Of a stretch of 64,000 nt of DNA, positions 24,159 through 33,420 are shown in pieces. Position 1 is the first letter of the stretch; each line of letters starts with the position of its first letter. The position numbers and the translations under genes are program-made. The stretch comes from Oleidesulfovibrio alaskensis DSM 16109 (GTDB taxonomy: Bacteria > Desulfobacterota > Desulfovibrionia > Desulfovibrionales > Desulfovibrionaceae), in contig NZ_AXWQ01000014.1 of assembly GCF_000482745.1 (NCBI RefSeq), positions 62,001 through 126,000 on the forward strand, given 5' to 3'. The notes below the pieces were generated by a model. It saw only the letters and a list, made by a program, of their open reading frames with translations, ran no database searches and was not told where the DNA came from.

Positions 24159-26183
24159 CTAGCGGATGCGGATGGTGTTGCGGCCTGCTGTTTTGGCCAG
24201 ATACAGCCGCTGGTCGGCGGCGGCCACGATGCGCTTCGGGGTCAGTTCCGAGGCGGGCAGCTCGTCGGCTTCGGCAATTCCGCCGCTGAAGGTGACCCTC
24301 AGATGATGTCCTTCGGCGTCAAAGGTGTGTCCCGAAACCTTTTTCAGCAGCCTGTCCAGAATGCCCAGCGCTTCTTCCCGTCCGCTGTCCAGCAGCAGGA
24401 TGATGAATTCTTCGCCCCCGAAGCGGGCAACGACATCGTACGGCCTCAGCGATTCCTTCAGCAGGAGGGCAAACTCGCGGATGACTGAGTCGCCGGCCAT
24501 GTGTCCGTATGTGTCATTTATCCGCTTGAAGTGGTCAAGGTCTAGCAGCGCCACGCAGAGATTGTACTGCCTGCGTTTGTACTGCTCCAGATGTGTTTCC
24601 AGCTGACGGAAGAAATGCCTGCGGTTGAAGAGTCCCGTCAGATAGTCGGTCATGGTCATCTGTTCCAGTTCCTGCTGGTATGACTTCAGTTTGCTGATGT
24701 CCATGAGAACACCGGCGGCGCGGCCGGAACTGTTGATCATCTGTCCCCGGCACAGCACCCAGCGTTTTTTTCCGCCTGTATCAAGCTGCATTTCTTCTTC
24801 AAAGGTGCGGGTGTCGTTTTGCTGCATGTTGCGCAGCGTATGTACAAAGGGCATGGCACCTGTAAGAGAGCGGTTGCCGGCCATGGATCCCAGGGCCGTC
24901 TGCAGCGGGGTGTCGCTGCCGCCCAGCATGGTGTGGGCTGTTCTGTCCAGCGATACATGGTCGGATTTCAGGTCCCAGTCCCACCAGCCCAGATTGCCCG
25001 CCCACAACGCCAGCGAAAGCCGTTGTTCGCTTCTCAGCGTCCGTTCCTCGGCTTTGCGGCGTGAGGCGATTTCCGCGGTAAGCCTGCGGTTGAAGCGCAG
25101 CAGAACAAGGCACAGTCCTACGGCTCCCGCCAGAATGCCTATGCCGGCCCGCACACCCCAGTGGGCGAGCAGGCTGGACGACAGATCAGGATCATGAAGA
25201 AAGCCTTTCAGCGTATAATCGGCGTCAGCCAGCCCCAGCTGTACCAGCGTGTCGGCCATGTGTTTCCAGCGGCCGGGATTCATGTGCCCCAGATCGACCA
25301 GATGCGGCATAACCAGTTTGCGGCTTTCTTCCGCTTCGAACAGCAGATGCTCGCGCGAGTGGGCAAAGGGGTGATCGCTGTATTTGTTCAGAATGATGTC
25401 CACGGCTTCGTCCACATGGTCAAAGGCGTAGGCCCAGCCTTTCATGCTGGCTTCTATGAATGCCTCTGTGCGTTCGGGGTGCCTGCGCACTTCGTTTTCT
25501 GAAGAAAAAATGGAATTGCCGTAGAAATCGATACCATACTGGATGGGCCGGATGAGCCGGTAGGGAATGCCCCGCTCGCGCAGAAAAAAAGGCTGGCTGA
25601 AAGAATATGCCGAAATGGCGTCAACCTTGCCGTCCAGCAGCAGCTGGGGATTGAATGTCGAATCCACGTGGGTCAGCTGGCTGATGTCGATGCCTTCGTT
25701 ATGCAGCATGGCATAGGTTTCGGCGTCGCTTTCCAGCCTGCCCATTTCAAAGACTCTGCCCACAAGGTCCTGAGGGGTGTAGATGCCGGAATCCGCCCGT
25801 GTGAGAATACAGCTGGCAGAGTGCTGAAACACTGCGGCCAGCATGACCAGCGGTGCACCGCGCAGCCTTGCCAGCAGCACTTCGGCGGCACCTATGCCGT
25901 ACTGGGCATTGCCGCGCAGCACCTCCTGCACCGGCACTATGCCCGGCCCGCCGGGTATTATGGTCACATCCAGTCCGCGTTCCGCATAAAAGCCTTTTTC
26001 TTTGGCAACATAAAAACCGGCAAACTCGAATTCATGCGTCCAGTGCAGTTGCAGCGTAACCGGCTGCAGGCCCGATGCCCGGACAGGCTGCGCCTGCAGC
26101 AGTGTAGTGCACAGGCACAGAACGGCCCATGCGGCAAGCCCGGAAAGGGTGAGAAAAAAACGCCGGCAGCGCGGGACAGTCAT
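24159..26183 (-). CDS. NMT1/ThiY-type periplasmic sensor fused to PAS and GGDEF
   Basis: 674 aa. Order: signal/anchor (about 10-35); an NMT1/THI5-like solute-binding domain in the periplasm ('VTLQLHWTHEFEFAGFYVAKEKGFYAERGLDV' region, about 40-330); a transmembrane helix (about 345-370); a PAS-like domain (about 390-500); and GGDEF with GGEEF at 589-593 and an RXXD inhibitory site (R580-D583). The enzyme should make c-di-GMP in response to a small molecule, possibly a pyrimidine, bound outside the cell. The start at 26183 is supported by a promoter at 26284-26312, which excludes the upstream ATG at 26315. Confidence 0.9.
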   Translation of the reverse strand: MTVPRCRRFFLTLSGLAAWAVLCLCTTLLQAQPVRASGLQPVTLQLHWTHEFEFAGFYVAKEKGFYAERGLDVTIIPGGPGIVPVQEVLRGNAQYGIGAAEVLLARLRGAPLVMLAAVFQHSASCILTRADSGIYTPQDLVGRVFEMGRLESDAETYAMLHNEGIDISQLTHVDSTFNPQLLLDGKVDAISAYSFSQPFFLRERGIPYRLIRPIQYGIDFYGNSIFSSENEVRRHPERTEAFIEASMKGWAYAFDHVDEAVDIILNKYSDHPFAHSREHLLFEAEESRKLVMPHLVDLGHMNPGRWKHMADTLVQLGLADADYTLKGFLHDPDLSSSLLAHWGVRAGIGILAGAVGLCLVLLRFNRRLTAEIASRRKAEERTLRSEQRLSLALWAGNLGWWDWDLKSDHVSLDRTAHTMLGGSDTPLQTALGSMAGNRSLTGAMPFVHTLRNMQQNDTRTFEEEMQLDTGGKKRWVLCRGQMINSSGRAAGVLMDISKLKSYQQELEQMTMTDYLTGLFNRRHFFRQLETHLEQYKRRQYNLCVALLDLDHFKRINDTYGHMAGDSVIREFALLLKESLRPYDVVARFGGEEFIILLLDSGREEALGILDRLLKKVSGHTFDAEGHHLRVTFSGGIAEADELPASELTPKRIVAAADQRLYLAKTAGRNTIRIR

Positions 26184-26283
26184 GGCCTTGAGTATTCTCC
26201 CTGATGCAGCAGGGCGGCTGTGCGCGGTGCCCCGTTGAATCCGCCTGCAATTAAGTACGGTGATTAGCTGTGATAACCGGACA

Positions 26284-26312
26284 GTAATGCCGATCAGTAT
26301 GCATATTGTCAA
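26284..26312 (-). promoter_or_regulatory. Promoter of the NMT1-GGDEF gene
   Basis: On the minus strand TTGACA (26307-26312), a 17-bp spacer and CATTAC (26284-26289). The leader would be about 95 nt. Confidence 0.5.
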
Positions 26313-26320
26313 CAAAATGT

Positions 26321-28912
26321 CTATGATACATTTTTAGAGCCGGTATTTGTCCGTCGTGTGGGGCGGGCGGAAACAGGATCGTCGGGCCATGGATGTTTGG
26401 GGTAGCGCCCTTTCATTTCAGCTTTGACCTGCCGGTACCCGTTTTTCCAGAATCCTTCGAGGTCCTGAGTTATCTGCAGCGGTCTGCCCGCAGGTGAAAG
26501 CAGATGGACAAGCACCGGTATGCGCCCGTTGCCTATGGCGGGCGTGGCTGTGGCACCGAACATTTCCTGCAGCTTTACCGCCAGCACCGGCACAGGGCCG
26601 GAATAGTCCAGCCGGATATTTGAACCTGAAGGGACGGTGAGCAGTTCCGGTGCCTCCTGCTCCAGACGGGCAGGCAACGGCCATGGCAGCATCGCCTGCA
26701 GGGCTGTTTTCAGGTTCAGGTTTTTCAGCTGTGTCCGCCGCCGGATACCGTCCAGAAAAGGGGCAAGCCATGTTTCCAGTGTCGCCAGCAACGTTTCTTC
26801 CGAAAAATCGGGCCAGATGTTTATCTGGTCTGCTCCGCACGGTTCGTGCCTGCGCAGCAGCATGACCCGCTGCCGCAGGGTTTCTGTCTCGCGGGTCCAG
26901 GGCAGGGCACTCAGTCCCATGCTGCGGATGCCTTCGCACATGGCCTGCACCGCGGACTGCGTATGGGGTTTTTCTGGGAGAGGACGCACTTCCAGCGGCA
27001 GCTTCCACAGCGTGCGTTGCGTCGTTGCCTCCACTGCTTCTGTCTGCGGGTTCCATTGAATGTTGTCCTGCTGCGCGATGTTGTCTGCGTACAGGGTTTC
27101 CACGGTGCGGCTGTCCAGCGCCGCGGCGGCATGAATGCGTGCGTCCGCGTTTTGTCCGTCCAGCTCGGCCGCTACGATGAAGTGGCTTCCGGCCAGCGGG
27201 TGGGTGGCAGCTACGATGGCGGCTCTGCCGCAGGTAAGCAGAAAGCGGCCCTGCCCCGTGGCTTTGCCTATGCGGTCGGGAAAGGCCAGTGCGCAGAGCG
27301 CAGCGCAGCGCGCATCCGCAGGCAGTGTGCGCAATGCCTGTACCGCTGGCCGGTCGTCCGGGCCTTTTCCGGCGGCGGCCGCCAGACGTCTGGCCATCTG
27401 CGCCGTGCGTGCCGCCGCACGGCTGTCTGTGGTGCGGCCTGTGGCAGCGTCTTCTATGACGGTGCCCAGGTCGGCCTGCCTGCGCAGGGCCGATGGTGCT
27501 TCTGAAAACACGGCGGCTATGCGGCAGGCCTGTTCCAGAATGTCGGGCTGTCCCGTATCCGCCGCTGTGATTACCATGTGCGCCAGCCGGGGGTGCACCG
27601 GCAGGGCGGCCATGCGCGCGCCGTGCTGTGTGATGTGACGCAGGCCGGTAGAGGGGGCAGGCTTCAGAGCGCCCAGCTGGCACAACAGCATTGCGGCCTG
27701 TTCCATGCTGGAATGCGGCGGCGGTGTCAGCCACGGCAGCGAATTATGGTCGCAAGCCCCCCAGCGGGCCAGTTCCAGTGCCAGCGGCACAAGGTCTGCT
27801 TCCAGTATTTCCGGTCTGTCAAAGGCGGGCATGGCCGGTTCGTCGGCTTTGCTCCACAGCCGGTAGCAGATACCCTCCTGCAGCCTGCCGGCGCGTCCCT
27901 GCCGCTGTGCGGCCGCGGCCAGTGACGCTCTGCGTGTGACCAGTCCCGTCATGCCGCTGCGCGGGTCAAACTGTGCTTTGCGCGTCAGGCCGCTGTCCAC
28001 CACAATGCGTATGCCTTCAAGAGTCAGGCTTGTTTCGGCAACGGATGTGGACAGCACCACTTTGCGCACCCCCTGCGGGGCGGGACATATGGCCGCGTCC
28101 TGCTGCTGCGGGGTCAGTCTGCCGTGCAGCGGCAGCACCTGCACGCGGCAGCCGTCCGGTGACACCGCGCCTTGCAGCGCCTCGGCCACCAGAGTTATTT
28201 CCCGCAGACCGGGCAGAAAGGCCAGAATGCTGCCTTGTTCTTCGTACAACGCGCGGCGTATGCCGTCTGCAATAAGCTGTATGCAGTGATGTCTGTCGAG
28301 CATTGAACGGCCGGCAGGCGGCGCAATGTGCCGGGTATGCACGGCATGGCTGCGTCCGGTGGCGGTCAGTACCGGACATCCGCCCATCAGCGCCGCCACG
28401 GGAGCGCCGTCAAGGGTGGCGGACATGACAATCAGCCGCAGTTCGGGGCGTAAGGCGGCCTGAACTTCAAGACACAGTGTCAGGCCCAGATCGCCCTGCA
28501 GGCTGCGTTCGTGAAATTCGTCAAAAATGACGCATGCCACATCCGTCAGAGCGGGGTCCGACTGGATCATGCGTGTGAGCACCCCCTCTGTGACCACCTC
28601 TATGCGGGTACCGGAGCCTGTACAGCTGTGGTGGCGCACTCTGAATCCCACAGTTTCACCGGTGCGCTGCCCCAGCATCTGAGCCATGCGCCGCGCGGCA
28701 CTGCGGGCTGCAAGCCTGCGGGGTTCCAGCATCACTATACGTCCGGCGGGCAGCTGCGCGTGCAGCAGAGCCAGTGGCACCGCCGTGGTTTTACCGGCTC
28801 CGGGGGGGGCCTGCAGAACGCAGCATGTTGTGCGGGCCAGTGTGTCGGTAAGTTCTTGCAGAATTCCGGACACGGGCAGCTGTTGTGTGGCAGCGGGCAG
28901 AAAAAGAGACAT
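26321..28912 (-). CDS. hrpB: ATP-dependent helicase HrpB
   Basis: An 863-aa DEAH/DEAD-like superfamily 2 RNA helicase of the HrpB branch. Seen: Walker A 'APPGAGKTT' (35-43), 'MLEPRRLAAR' (61-70), the DEFH box (131-134) followed by 'ERSLQGD', 'SATLDG', and 'STSVAETSLTLEGI' and 'QRQGRAGRLQ' in the second RecA domain. The HrpB-specific C-terminal domain includes 'MFGATATPAIGNGRIPVLVHLLSPAGRPLQ'-like sequence close to the end. Length fits the family. Function in bacteria is poorly defined. The start at 28912 gives the standard N-terminus; its AAGGA is rather far (13 nt). Confidence 0.95.
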   Translation of the reverse strand: MSLFLPAATQQLPVSGILQELTDTLARTTCCVLQAPPGAGKTTAVPLALLHAQLPAGRIVMLEPRRLAARSAARRMAQMLGQRTGETVGFRVRHHSCTGSGTRIEVVTEGVLTRMIQSDPALTDVACVIFDEFHERSLQGDLGLTLCLEVQAALRPELRLIVMSATLDGAPVAALMGGCPVLTATGRSHAVHTRHIAPPAGRSMLDRHHCIQLIADGIRRALYEEQGSILAFLPGLREITLVAEALQGAVSPDGCRVQVLPLHGRLTPQQQDAAICPAPQGVRKVVLSTSVAETSLTLEGIRIVVDSGLTRKAQFDPRSGMTGLVTRRASLAAAAQRQGRAGRLQEGICYRLWSKADEPAMPAFDRPEILEADLVPLALELARWGACDHNSLPWLTPPPHSSMEQAAMLLCQLGALKPAPSTGLRHITQHGARMAALPVHPRLAHMVITAADTGQPDILEQACRIAAVFSEAPSALRRQADLGTVIEDAATGRTTDSRAAARTAQMARRLAAAAGKGPDDRPAVQALRTLPADARCAALCALAFPDRIGKATGQGRFLLTCGRAAIVAATHPLAGSHFIVAAELDGQNADARIHAAAALDSRTVETLYADNIAQQDNIQWNPQTEAVEATTQRTLWKLPLEVRPLPEKPHTQSAVQAMCEGIRSMGLSALPWTRETETLRQRVMLLRRHEPCGADQINIWPDFSEETLLATLETWLAPFLDGIRRRTQLKNLNLKTALQAMLPWPLPARLEQEAPELLTVPSGSNIRLDYSGPVPVLAVKLQEMFGATATPAIGNGRIPVLVHLLSPAGRPLQITQDLEGFWKNGYRQVKAEMKGRYPKHPWPDDPVSARPTRRTNTGSKNVS

Positions 28913-29185
28913 GACGGACAGGTATTCCTTGTTTTGCGGGGTGCTCCGGATGCGGCGCGCATGTACAGACTGTTTCCGGTCAGCAGTATTTGCTTGGTGC
29001 GGAGGGTTTTGTCAAAGCCGCCGGGGATACTCCGCACTTGCGTTCGGGGCTGTCATGCGGCAGAACAACATGAGGATTATTCCGTCCGGCCCCTTTCCGC
29101 ATGTCAGGGGAGTGCCGGAAAAGACCGCCCGCGGGAGGGCGTGCGGTCGAGCCGGCGGTATGCACACTATATCTGCAGGAGCTGA

Positions 29186-29659
29186 ATGATGATAAAACGA
29201 AACCGTTATATTGTGTATGCCTGTCTTATGCTGGCCACGGGCGCCCTTCTTATGCTCGGCGCCTGTGCCGGTCACAGGGGGAGTCAGGCTGTTCCGGCGT
29301 CTCCGGCTGATTCCGCCGTGCTGACTGCCGGTGAGTGGCAGCTGACCTCGCTGGCGGATACGCACGTTTCCGCCGATGCCGGAGTCACGCTTGTTTTTGA
29401 CGAGGACGGCCGTCTGTACGGCTATTCCGGTTGCAATAATTACTTCGGTACGTGGCAGTTGAAAGACGGCGCACTGACTTTCGGTCCCATGGGCAGTACC
29501 AAGCGTGCGTGCGAGGAAAAAGCCATGCGCACCGAGTATGAGTACTTCCGGACCATGACCGGTGTCACCCGTGCGCTGCGCGGGCATGACGGCAGCCTTG
29601 TTCTTGCACCGGCGGCGGATGCGCCCGTGCAGGAATCACTCGTATTTATCCGTAAATAA
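29186..29659 (+). CDS. META-domain (HslJ-like) lipoprotein
   Basis: 157 aa with a lipoprotein signal (C27 in 'LGAC'). The mature part is one META domain: 'GEWQLTSLAD', 'VTLVFDEDGRLYGYSGCNNYFGTW' and 'MGSTKRACEE', with the paired cysteines typical of HslJ. Such proteins are outer-membrane stress or heat-shock factors (E. coli HslJ affects novobiocin resistance). AGGAG sits at 29177-29181, so either the ATG at 29186 or 29189 may start. The promoter was not identified. Confidence 0.9.
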   Translation: MMIKRNRYIVYACLMLATGALLMLGACAGHRGSQAVPASPADSAVLTAGEWQLTSLADTHVSADAGVTLVFDEDGRLYGYSGCNNYFGTWQLKDGALTFGPMGSTKRACEEKAMRTEYEYFRTMTGVTRALRGHDGSLVLAPAADAPVQESLVFIRK

Positions 29660-29663
29660 AACC

Positions 29664-29698
29664 TTGCGCGCGGCGGATGCTCTTTACGCCGCGCGCAA
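29664..29698. terminator. Stem-loop after the META lipoprotein gene
   Basis: TTGCGCGCGGCG / CGCCGCGCGCAA perfect 12-bp stem immediately after the stop. It lacks a downstream T-run on the plus strand, so it may be a 3'-protective hairpin. Confidence 0.6.
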
Positions 29699-29896
29699 CG
29701 GACACTCCGGCACGGCATGGCGCCGTGCACCCGCCGCATGACAGGATGCTGCCGCCCCGGGCTGGAGCATTTCCGGTGCTGTATGCTGCATCCTGCTTTT
29801 CCAGCTTTTTTGCCGGCAGTATGTCTTTGCGCCTCCGGGCCGCATAACTGCCGTGTTCCGCTGCAACCCTAACCTACGCCATTCGGGGGTTACATA

Positions 29897-32083
29897 ATGA
29901 CAACAAGAACACAGACCGGCGGTCTGCAGGTGGCATCGTGCCTTTCCTGCCTTGTCGCCAATGAGATAGCGCCGGATACGGGTGTCGACCCTGTGGATTT
30001 CTGGGCGGGCGCCGAAGCATTGTTCAGGGATTTTGCGCCGCGCAACAAAGAACTGCTGGAACTGCGCGAAAGCATGCAGCAGTCCGTTGACGCGTGGCAC
30101 CGCGAACGTGCCGGCAAGCCCCACGATGCGGCGGAATACAAGGCGTTTCTGGAAAAAACAGGCTATCTGCTGCCTGAAGGGGAGGATTTTACCATTTCTC
30201 CTGAGAATGTGGACCCGGAAATAGCCGAGGTTGCCGGACCGCAGCTGGTAGTGCCTATTACCAACGCCCGTTATGCCGTCAATGCGGCCAATGCCCGCTG
30301 GGGCAGCCTGTATGACGCCCTGTACGGCACCGACGTGATCGCTGAAACGGACGGCATGGAAAAAGGGCCGGACTACAATCCGGTGCGGGGGCGCGAGGTA
30401 ATGCGTCTTGCAACGGCGTTTCTGGACAGAGCAGTGCCGCTGGACGGAATGTCGCATGGTGATGTGACTGCGTATATCCTGCTTCAGGACGGCCGGCGCC
30501 GTGTGCTGGCGGCCCGCGACGCATCGGGGAAAGAGACGGGACTCGCCGCGCCGGAGCAGTTTGTCGGTTTTTCCGGCGGTGATGCGCCTGCCGTGGTTGT
30601 TCTGCGCAATAACGGCCTGCATATTGAGCTGCATGTGGACAGAACGCATCCCGTGGGGGCGGCGCATCCTGCCGGTGTGAAAGATGTGGTCCTTGAAGCG
30701 GCAGTGACTACCATTCAGGACTGCGAAGATTCTGTAAGCGCCGTGGATGCCCACGACAAGACCAGAACGTACCAGTCATGGCTGGGGCTGATCAAAGGCG
30801 ATCTGGAAGCCAGCTTTGTGAAGGACGGAACACTGCGCGTGCGCACGCTCAATCCGGACAGGGAATATACGGCGCCTGACGGCAGCGCTCTTGTGCTGCC
30901 CGGCCGCAGCCTGATGCTTATCCGCAACGTGGGGCATCTTATGACCACGGATGCCGTGCTGACGGAGGACGGCAGCCCCGTACCGGAGGGGATTCTGGAC
31001 GCTCTGATGACAGGCTATGTGGCGCTGCACGAACTGAAGGGCAACGTACGCTACCGCAATAGCCGCACAGGCAGTGTGTATATCGTCAAGCCCAAGATGC
31101 ACGGTCCGGAGGAAGTCCACTTCACCTGCGATCTTTTCAGCAGGGTGGAGGATATTCTGGGACTGCCCCGTCATATGCTCAAGGTGGGGATTATGGATGA
31201 AGAGCGCCGCACGTCGCTGAATCTTAAAGAGTGCATCCGCGCGGCCCGCGAACGGGTTATTTTTATCAATACCGGCTTTCTGGATCGTACCGGCGACGAG
31301 GTTCATACCTGCATGGAGGCGGGGCCGGTTGTCAGAAAGAATGATATGAAGGCGGAGCGCTGGATAGCTGCATACGAGGACTGGAACGTGGATGTGGGGC
31401 TGGCCTGCGGTTTTTCGGGCAGGGCGCAGATAGGCAAGGGCATGTGGCCCAAGCCCGACAGCATGCGCGAAATGCTGGAAACCAAAGGGGCGCATCCCCG
31501 CGCGGGTGCAGGTTGCGCATGGGTGCCCTCGCCTGCTGCAGCTACGCTGCATGCCATGCATTATCATGATGTGAACGTGCGCGATGTCCAGACAGCGCTG
31601 GCCGCCCGACGGCGCGCCTGCCGTGATGACATGCTGGTGCTGCCGCTGCTGCGTTCGGCACCTGATGCAGGTGCCGTGCGTGAAGAACTGGAAAATAACA
31701 TCCAGAGCATACTCGGATACGTGGTGCGCTGGATCGAGCAGGGAATCGGTTGTTCCAAGGTGCCTGATATTCACAATGTGGGGCTGATGGAAGACCGTGC
31801 CACGCTGCGTATTTCCAGTCAGCATATCGCCAACTGGCTGCATCACGGCGTATGCACGCGGGAAGAAGTTATGGCCGTGTTTAAAAAAATGGCCGCAGTG
31901 GTGGATTCGCAGAATGCCGGACATCAGGCGTACACGCCCATGGCGCCTGATTTTGAACGCAGCATCGCCTTTCAGGCGGCGTGTGATCTGGTTTTCAAGG
32001 GGCGCGAGCAGCCCAGCGGCTATACCGAGCCGGTGCTGCACCAGCGCAGGCGCGAAGCAAAAACGCGTTTCGGGCAGGTGTAA
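29897..32083 (+). CDS. glcB: Malate synthase G
   Basis: Condenses glyoxylate and acetyl-CoA to malate. The 728-aa length and the monomeric G-type organisation fit. Seen: 'QLVVPITNARYAVNAANARWGSLYDALYGTD' at 114-145, the metal-site segment 'TTIQDCEDSVSAVDAHDK', 'RNVGHLMTTDAV', 'PKMHGPEEVHFTCDLFSRVE', and the C-terminal 'GIGCSKVPDIHNVGLMEDRATLRISSQHIANWL' block carrying the catalytic acid. No isocitrate lyase is in the window, so it may serve glycolate or glyoxylate use rather than a full glyoxylate shunt (inference). Monocistronic, ended at 32180-32208. Confidence 0.97.
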   Translation: MTTRTQTGGLQVASCLSCLVANEIAPDTGVDPVDFWAGAEALFRDFAPRNKELLELRESMQQSVDAWHRERAGKPHDAAEYKAFLEKTGYLLPEGEDFTISPENVDPEIAEVAGPQLVVPITNARYAVNAANARWGSLYDALYGTDVIAETDGMEKGPDYNPVRGREVMRLATAFLDRAVPLDGMSHGDVTAYILLQDGRRRVLAARDASGKETGLAAPEQFVGFSGGDAPAVVVLRNNGLHIELHVDRTHPVGAAHPAGVKDVVLEAAVTTIQDCEDSVSAVDAHDKTRTYQSWLGLIKGDLEASFVKDGTLRVRTLNPDREYTAPDGSALVLPGRSLMLIRNVGHLMTTDAVLTEDGSPVPEGILDALMTGYVALHELKGNVRYRNSRTGSVYIVKPKMHGPEEVHFTCDLFSRVEDILGLPRHMLKVGIMDEERRTSLNLKECIRAARERVIFINTGFLDRTGDEVHTCMEAGPVVRKNDMKAERWIAAYEDWNVDVGLACGFSGRAQIGKGMWPKPDSMREMLETKGAHPRAGAGCAWVPSPAAATLHAMHYHDVNVRDVQTALAARRRACRDDMLVLPLLRSAPDAGAVREELENNIQSILGYVVRWIEQGIGCSKVPDIHNVGLMEDRATLRISSQHIANWLHHGVCTREEVMAVFKKMAAVVDSQNAGHQAYTPMAPDFERSIAFQAACDLVFKGREQPSGYTEPVLHQRRREAKTRFGQV

Positions 32084-32179
32084 ACGGCCGGAGCATTCGG
32101 GCGGCTGCGCTGTCCGGCCGCATTGCCGGATACGGCAGGCCATGCCGGTCCGGCCCGAGCAGGCAGGTTTGTTAATCAG

Positions 32180-32208
32180 GGCGGTGTCGTTACGGCACCG
32201 CCTTTTTT
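32180..32208 (+). terminator. Terminator of the malate synthase gene
   Basis: GGCGGTG / CACCGCC stem and six T. Confidence 0.8.
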
Positions 32209-32244
32209 GCTGTGCAGGAACCGCAGCAAAGAAGTCCGGCGCGC

Positions 32245-32276
32245 AAAAAAAGCCCCGCACCGTTGCCGGTGCGGGG
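32245..32276 (-). terminator. Terminator of the RRM gene
   Basis: CCCCGCACCG / CGGTGCGGGG perfect 10-bp stem with seven T on the minus strand. Confidence 0.9.
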
Positions 32277-32330
32277 GAGTGTGCGCATTACGCCGCGCGG
32301 CACCTGCGGTGCAGATGCTGGCGGTACGGA

Positions 32331-32678
32331 TTAGTAACGACGGCCGTAGCCGCCGCCCTGTCCGCCACGGTTGCCGTAGCCGCCGCCACCGCCGCTGCGA
32401 CGGAAGCCGCCGCCACCGCCGCCGCCGGAGCGTTCGGGACGAGGACGAGCTTCGTTCACGGTGATGGAGCGACCGCCCATTTCGCGGCCGTTCAGGGCTT
32501 CGATAGCAGCGTTGGCTTCAGAGTCTTCGGCCATTTCTACAAAGCCGAAGCCTTTGGAACGACCAGTGTCGTGGTCAGTGATGATGCGGACCTTGTCGAC
32601 AGCGCCGAACTCTTCAAAGGCTCCACGCAGGTCGTCTTCGGACATCTGGTAAGAAAGGTTGCCAACATAAATGTTCAT
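32331..32678 (-). CDS. Glycine-rich RRM RNA-binding protein
   Basis: 115 aa. One RNA-recognition motif with RNP2 'IYVGNL' (3-8) and RNP1 'KGFGFVEM' (42-49), followed by a basic linker 'RPRPERS' and a Gly/Arg/Tyr-rich tail of about 30 residues. The type is widespread in cyanobacteria and deltaproteobacteria, where several are cold-induced. It should bind single-stranded RNA in the cytoplasm. The 5' leader carries a 9-bp stem right next to the ribosome-binding region. Gene monocistronic with its own terminator. Confidence 0.95.
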   Translation of the reverse strand: MNIYVGNLSYQMSEDDLRGAFEEFGAVDKVRIITDHDTGRSKGFGFVEMAEDSEANAAIEALNGREMGGRSITVNEARPRPERSGGGGGGGFRRSGGGGGYGNRGGQGGGYGRRY

Positions 32679-32695
32679 CAGGGTTTATCCTCACA

Positions 32696-32742
32696 CTTCG
32701 CCATTCGTTAATCTAAAATTCCAGAGTCAGTCCATGGCGAAG
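32696..32742 (-). promoter_or_regulatory. Stem-loop in the 5' leader of the RRM gene
   Basis: CTTCGCCAT (32696-32704) and ATGGCGAAG (32734-32742) form a perfect 9-bp stem around a 29-nt loop. In the mRNA the 3' arm ends about 17 nt before the AUG, beside the GAGGA ribosome-binding site. Confidence 0.6.
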
Positions 32743-33057
32743 CCAGACAGCCCGGGGTGCACACACACCCTAGCGGTACTCGGTGTATGCCGCGTTTCTT
32801 CTTGTACAAGGCGGCCGCATAAAGCGTTTGCCGTCTGCCCCGTCAGGATGCTGTGAGATACCGCTAAAAAGAGGCAGACAACTACGCAGAATCATGCCGC
32901 GAGAATTTATGCAAGTGTTTTTTTGCGGAGCAACATAAAAAAACCGTTCAGCATGCCGTGATATTGGCTGTGGCGGGCGCATGGTTGCTTGCTCCGGCGC
33001 TGATTTTCCACAGCTTATTATTTTTTCAGAAAGTATAGGATATTGATTGGGCAATGG

Positions 33058-33126
33058 AAAAAAGAAGCTCCGGGCGTCGGTGCCGAAGGTGGGGGGGGAT
33101 ACCTTGGGCGCCGCGTTTCCCGGAGC
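33058..33126 (-). terminator. Orphan terminator-like long hairpin
   Basis: GCTCCGGG (33067-33074) pairs with CCCGGAGC (33119-33126), with a nearly continuous inner helix (CGGTGCC/GGCGCCG, AAGGT/ACCTT). On the minus strand it is followed by TTCTTTTTT. Confidence 0.6.
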
Positions 33127-33270
33127 TGGTCGGAAGGCAGTGTTACAGGCGGTACCGCGCAAAGACGACCCGCCGGAAGAATCAAGCAAGTTCTGTGCAG
33201 ACAGGGCAATGGCCGGTGTATTCAGGGTGATAAGTTGTTGCTGCGGCATCTTGCCCCTGCAAAAAATGTA

Positions 33271-33288
33271 AATATGTCCGACATGATG
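33271..33288. repeat. Dispersed 18-bp motif, copy 1
   Basis: AATATGTCCGACATGATG; it contains the palindrome ATGTC-C-GACAT. The second copy (one mismatch) is at 47541-47558. Confidence 0.65.
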
Positions 33289-33420
33289 ACTGTCTATCCG
33301 ACACCGGCTGCCGTGCTGCGGCATTGCGGCGCAGCCGGTAAACACGTATTACCATGGCAGGTTGCACAAAAAAACAGATTATCCGGTATGCTGCGGCATA
33401 GCAGGAAGGAGGCGGAGCCG

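Larger units (their letters stand above)
32743..33420. other. Intergenic region without a recognised protein gene
   Basis: It contains an orphan minus-strand terminator (33058-33126) and a repeated motif (33271-33288). Frames across it lack ribosome-binding sites and family features. A short minus-strand RNA ending at 33058 is possible. Confidence 0.5.

Noticed and set aside
33058..33126. Signal-recognition-particle RNA or a molybdenum-cofactor riboswitch
   Set aside because: The conserved apical GGAAGG-A-GCAGCC segment and the Moco core are not present; the T-run on the minus strand fits a terminator better.
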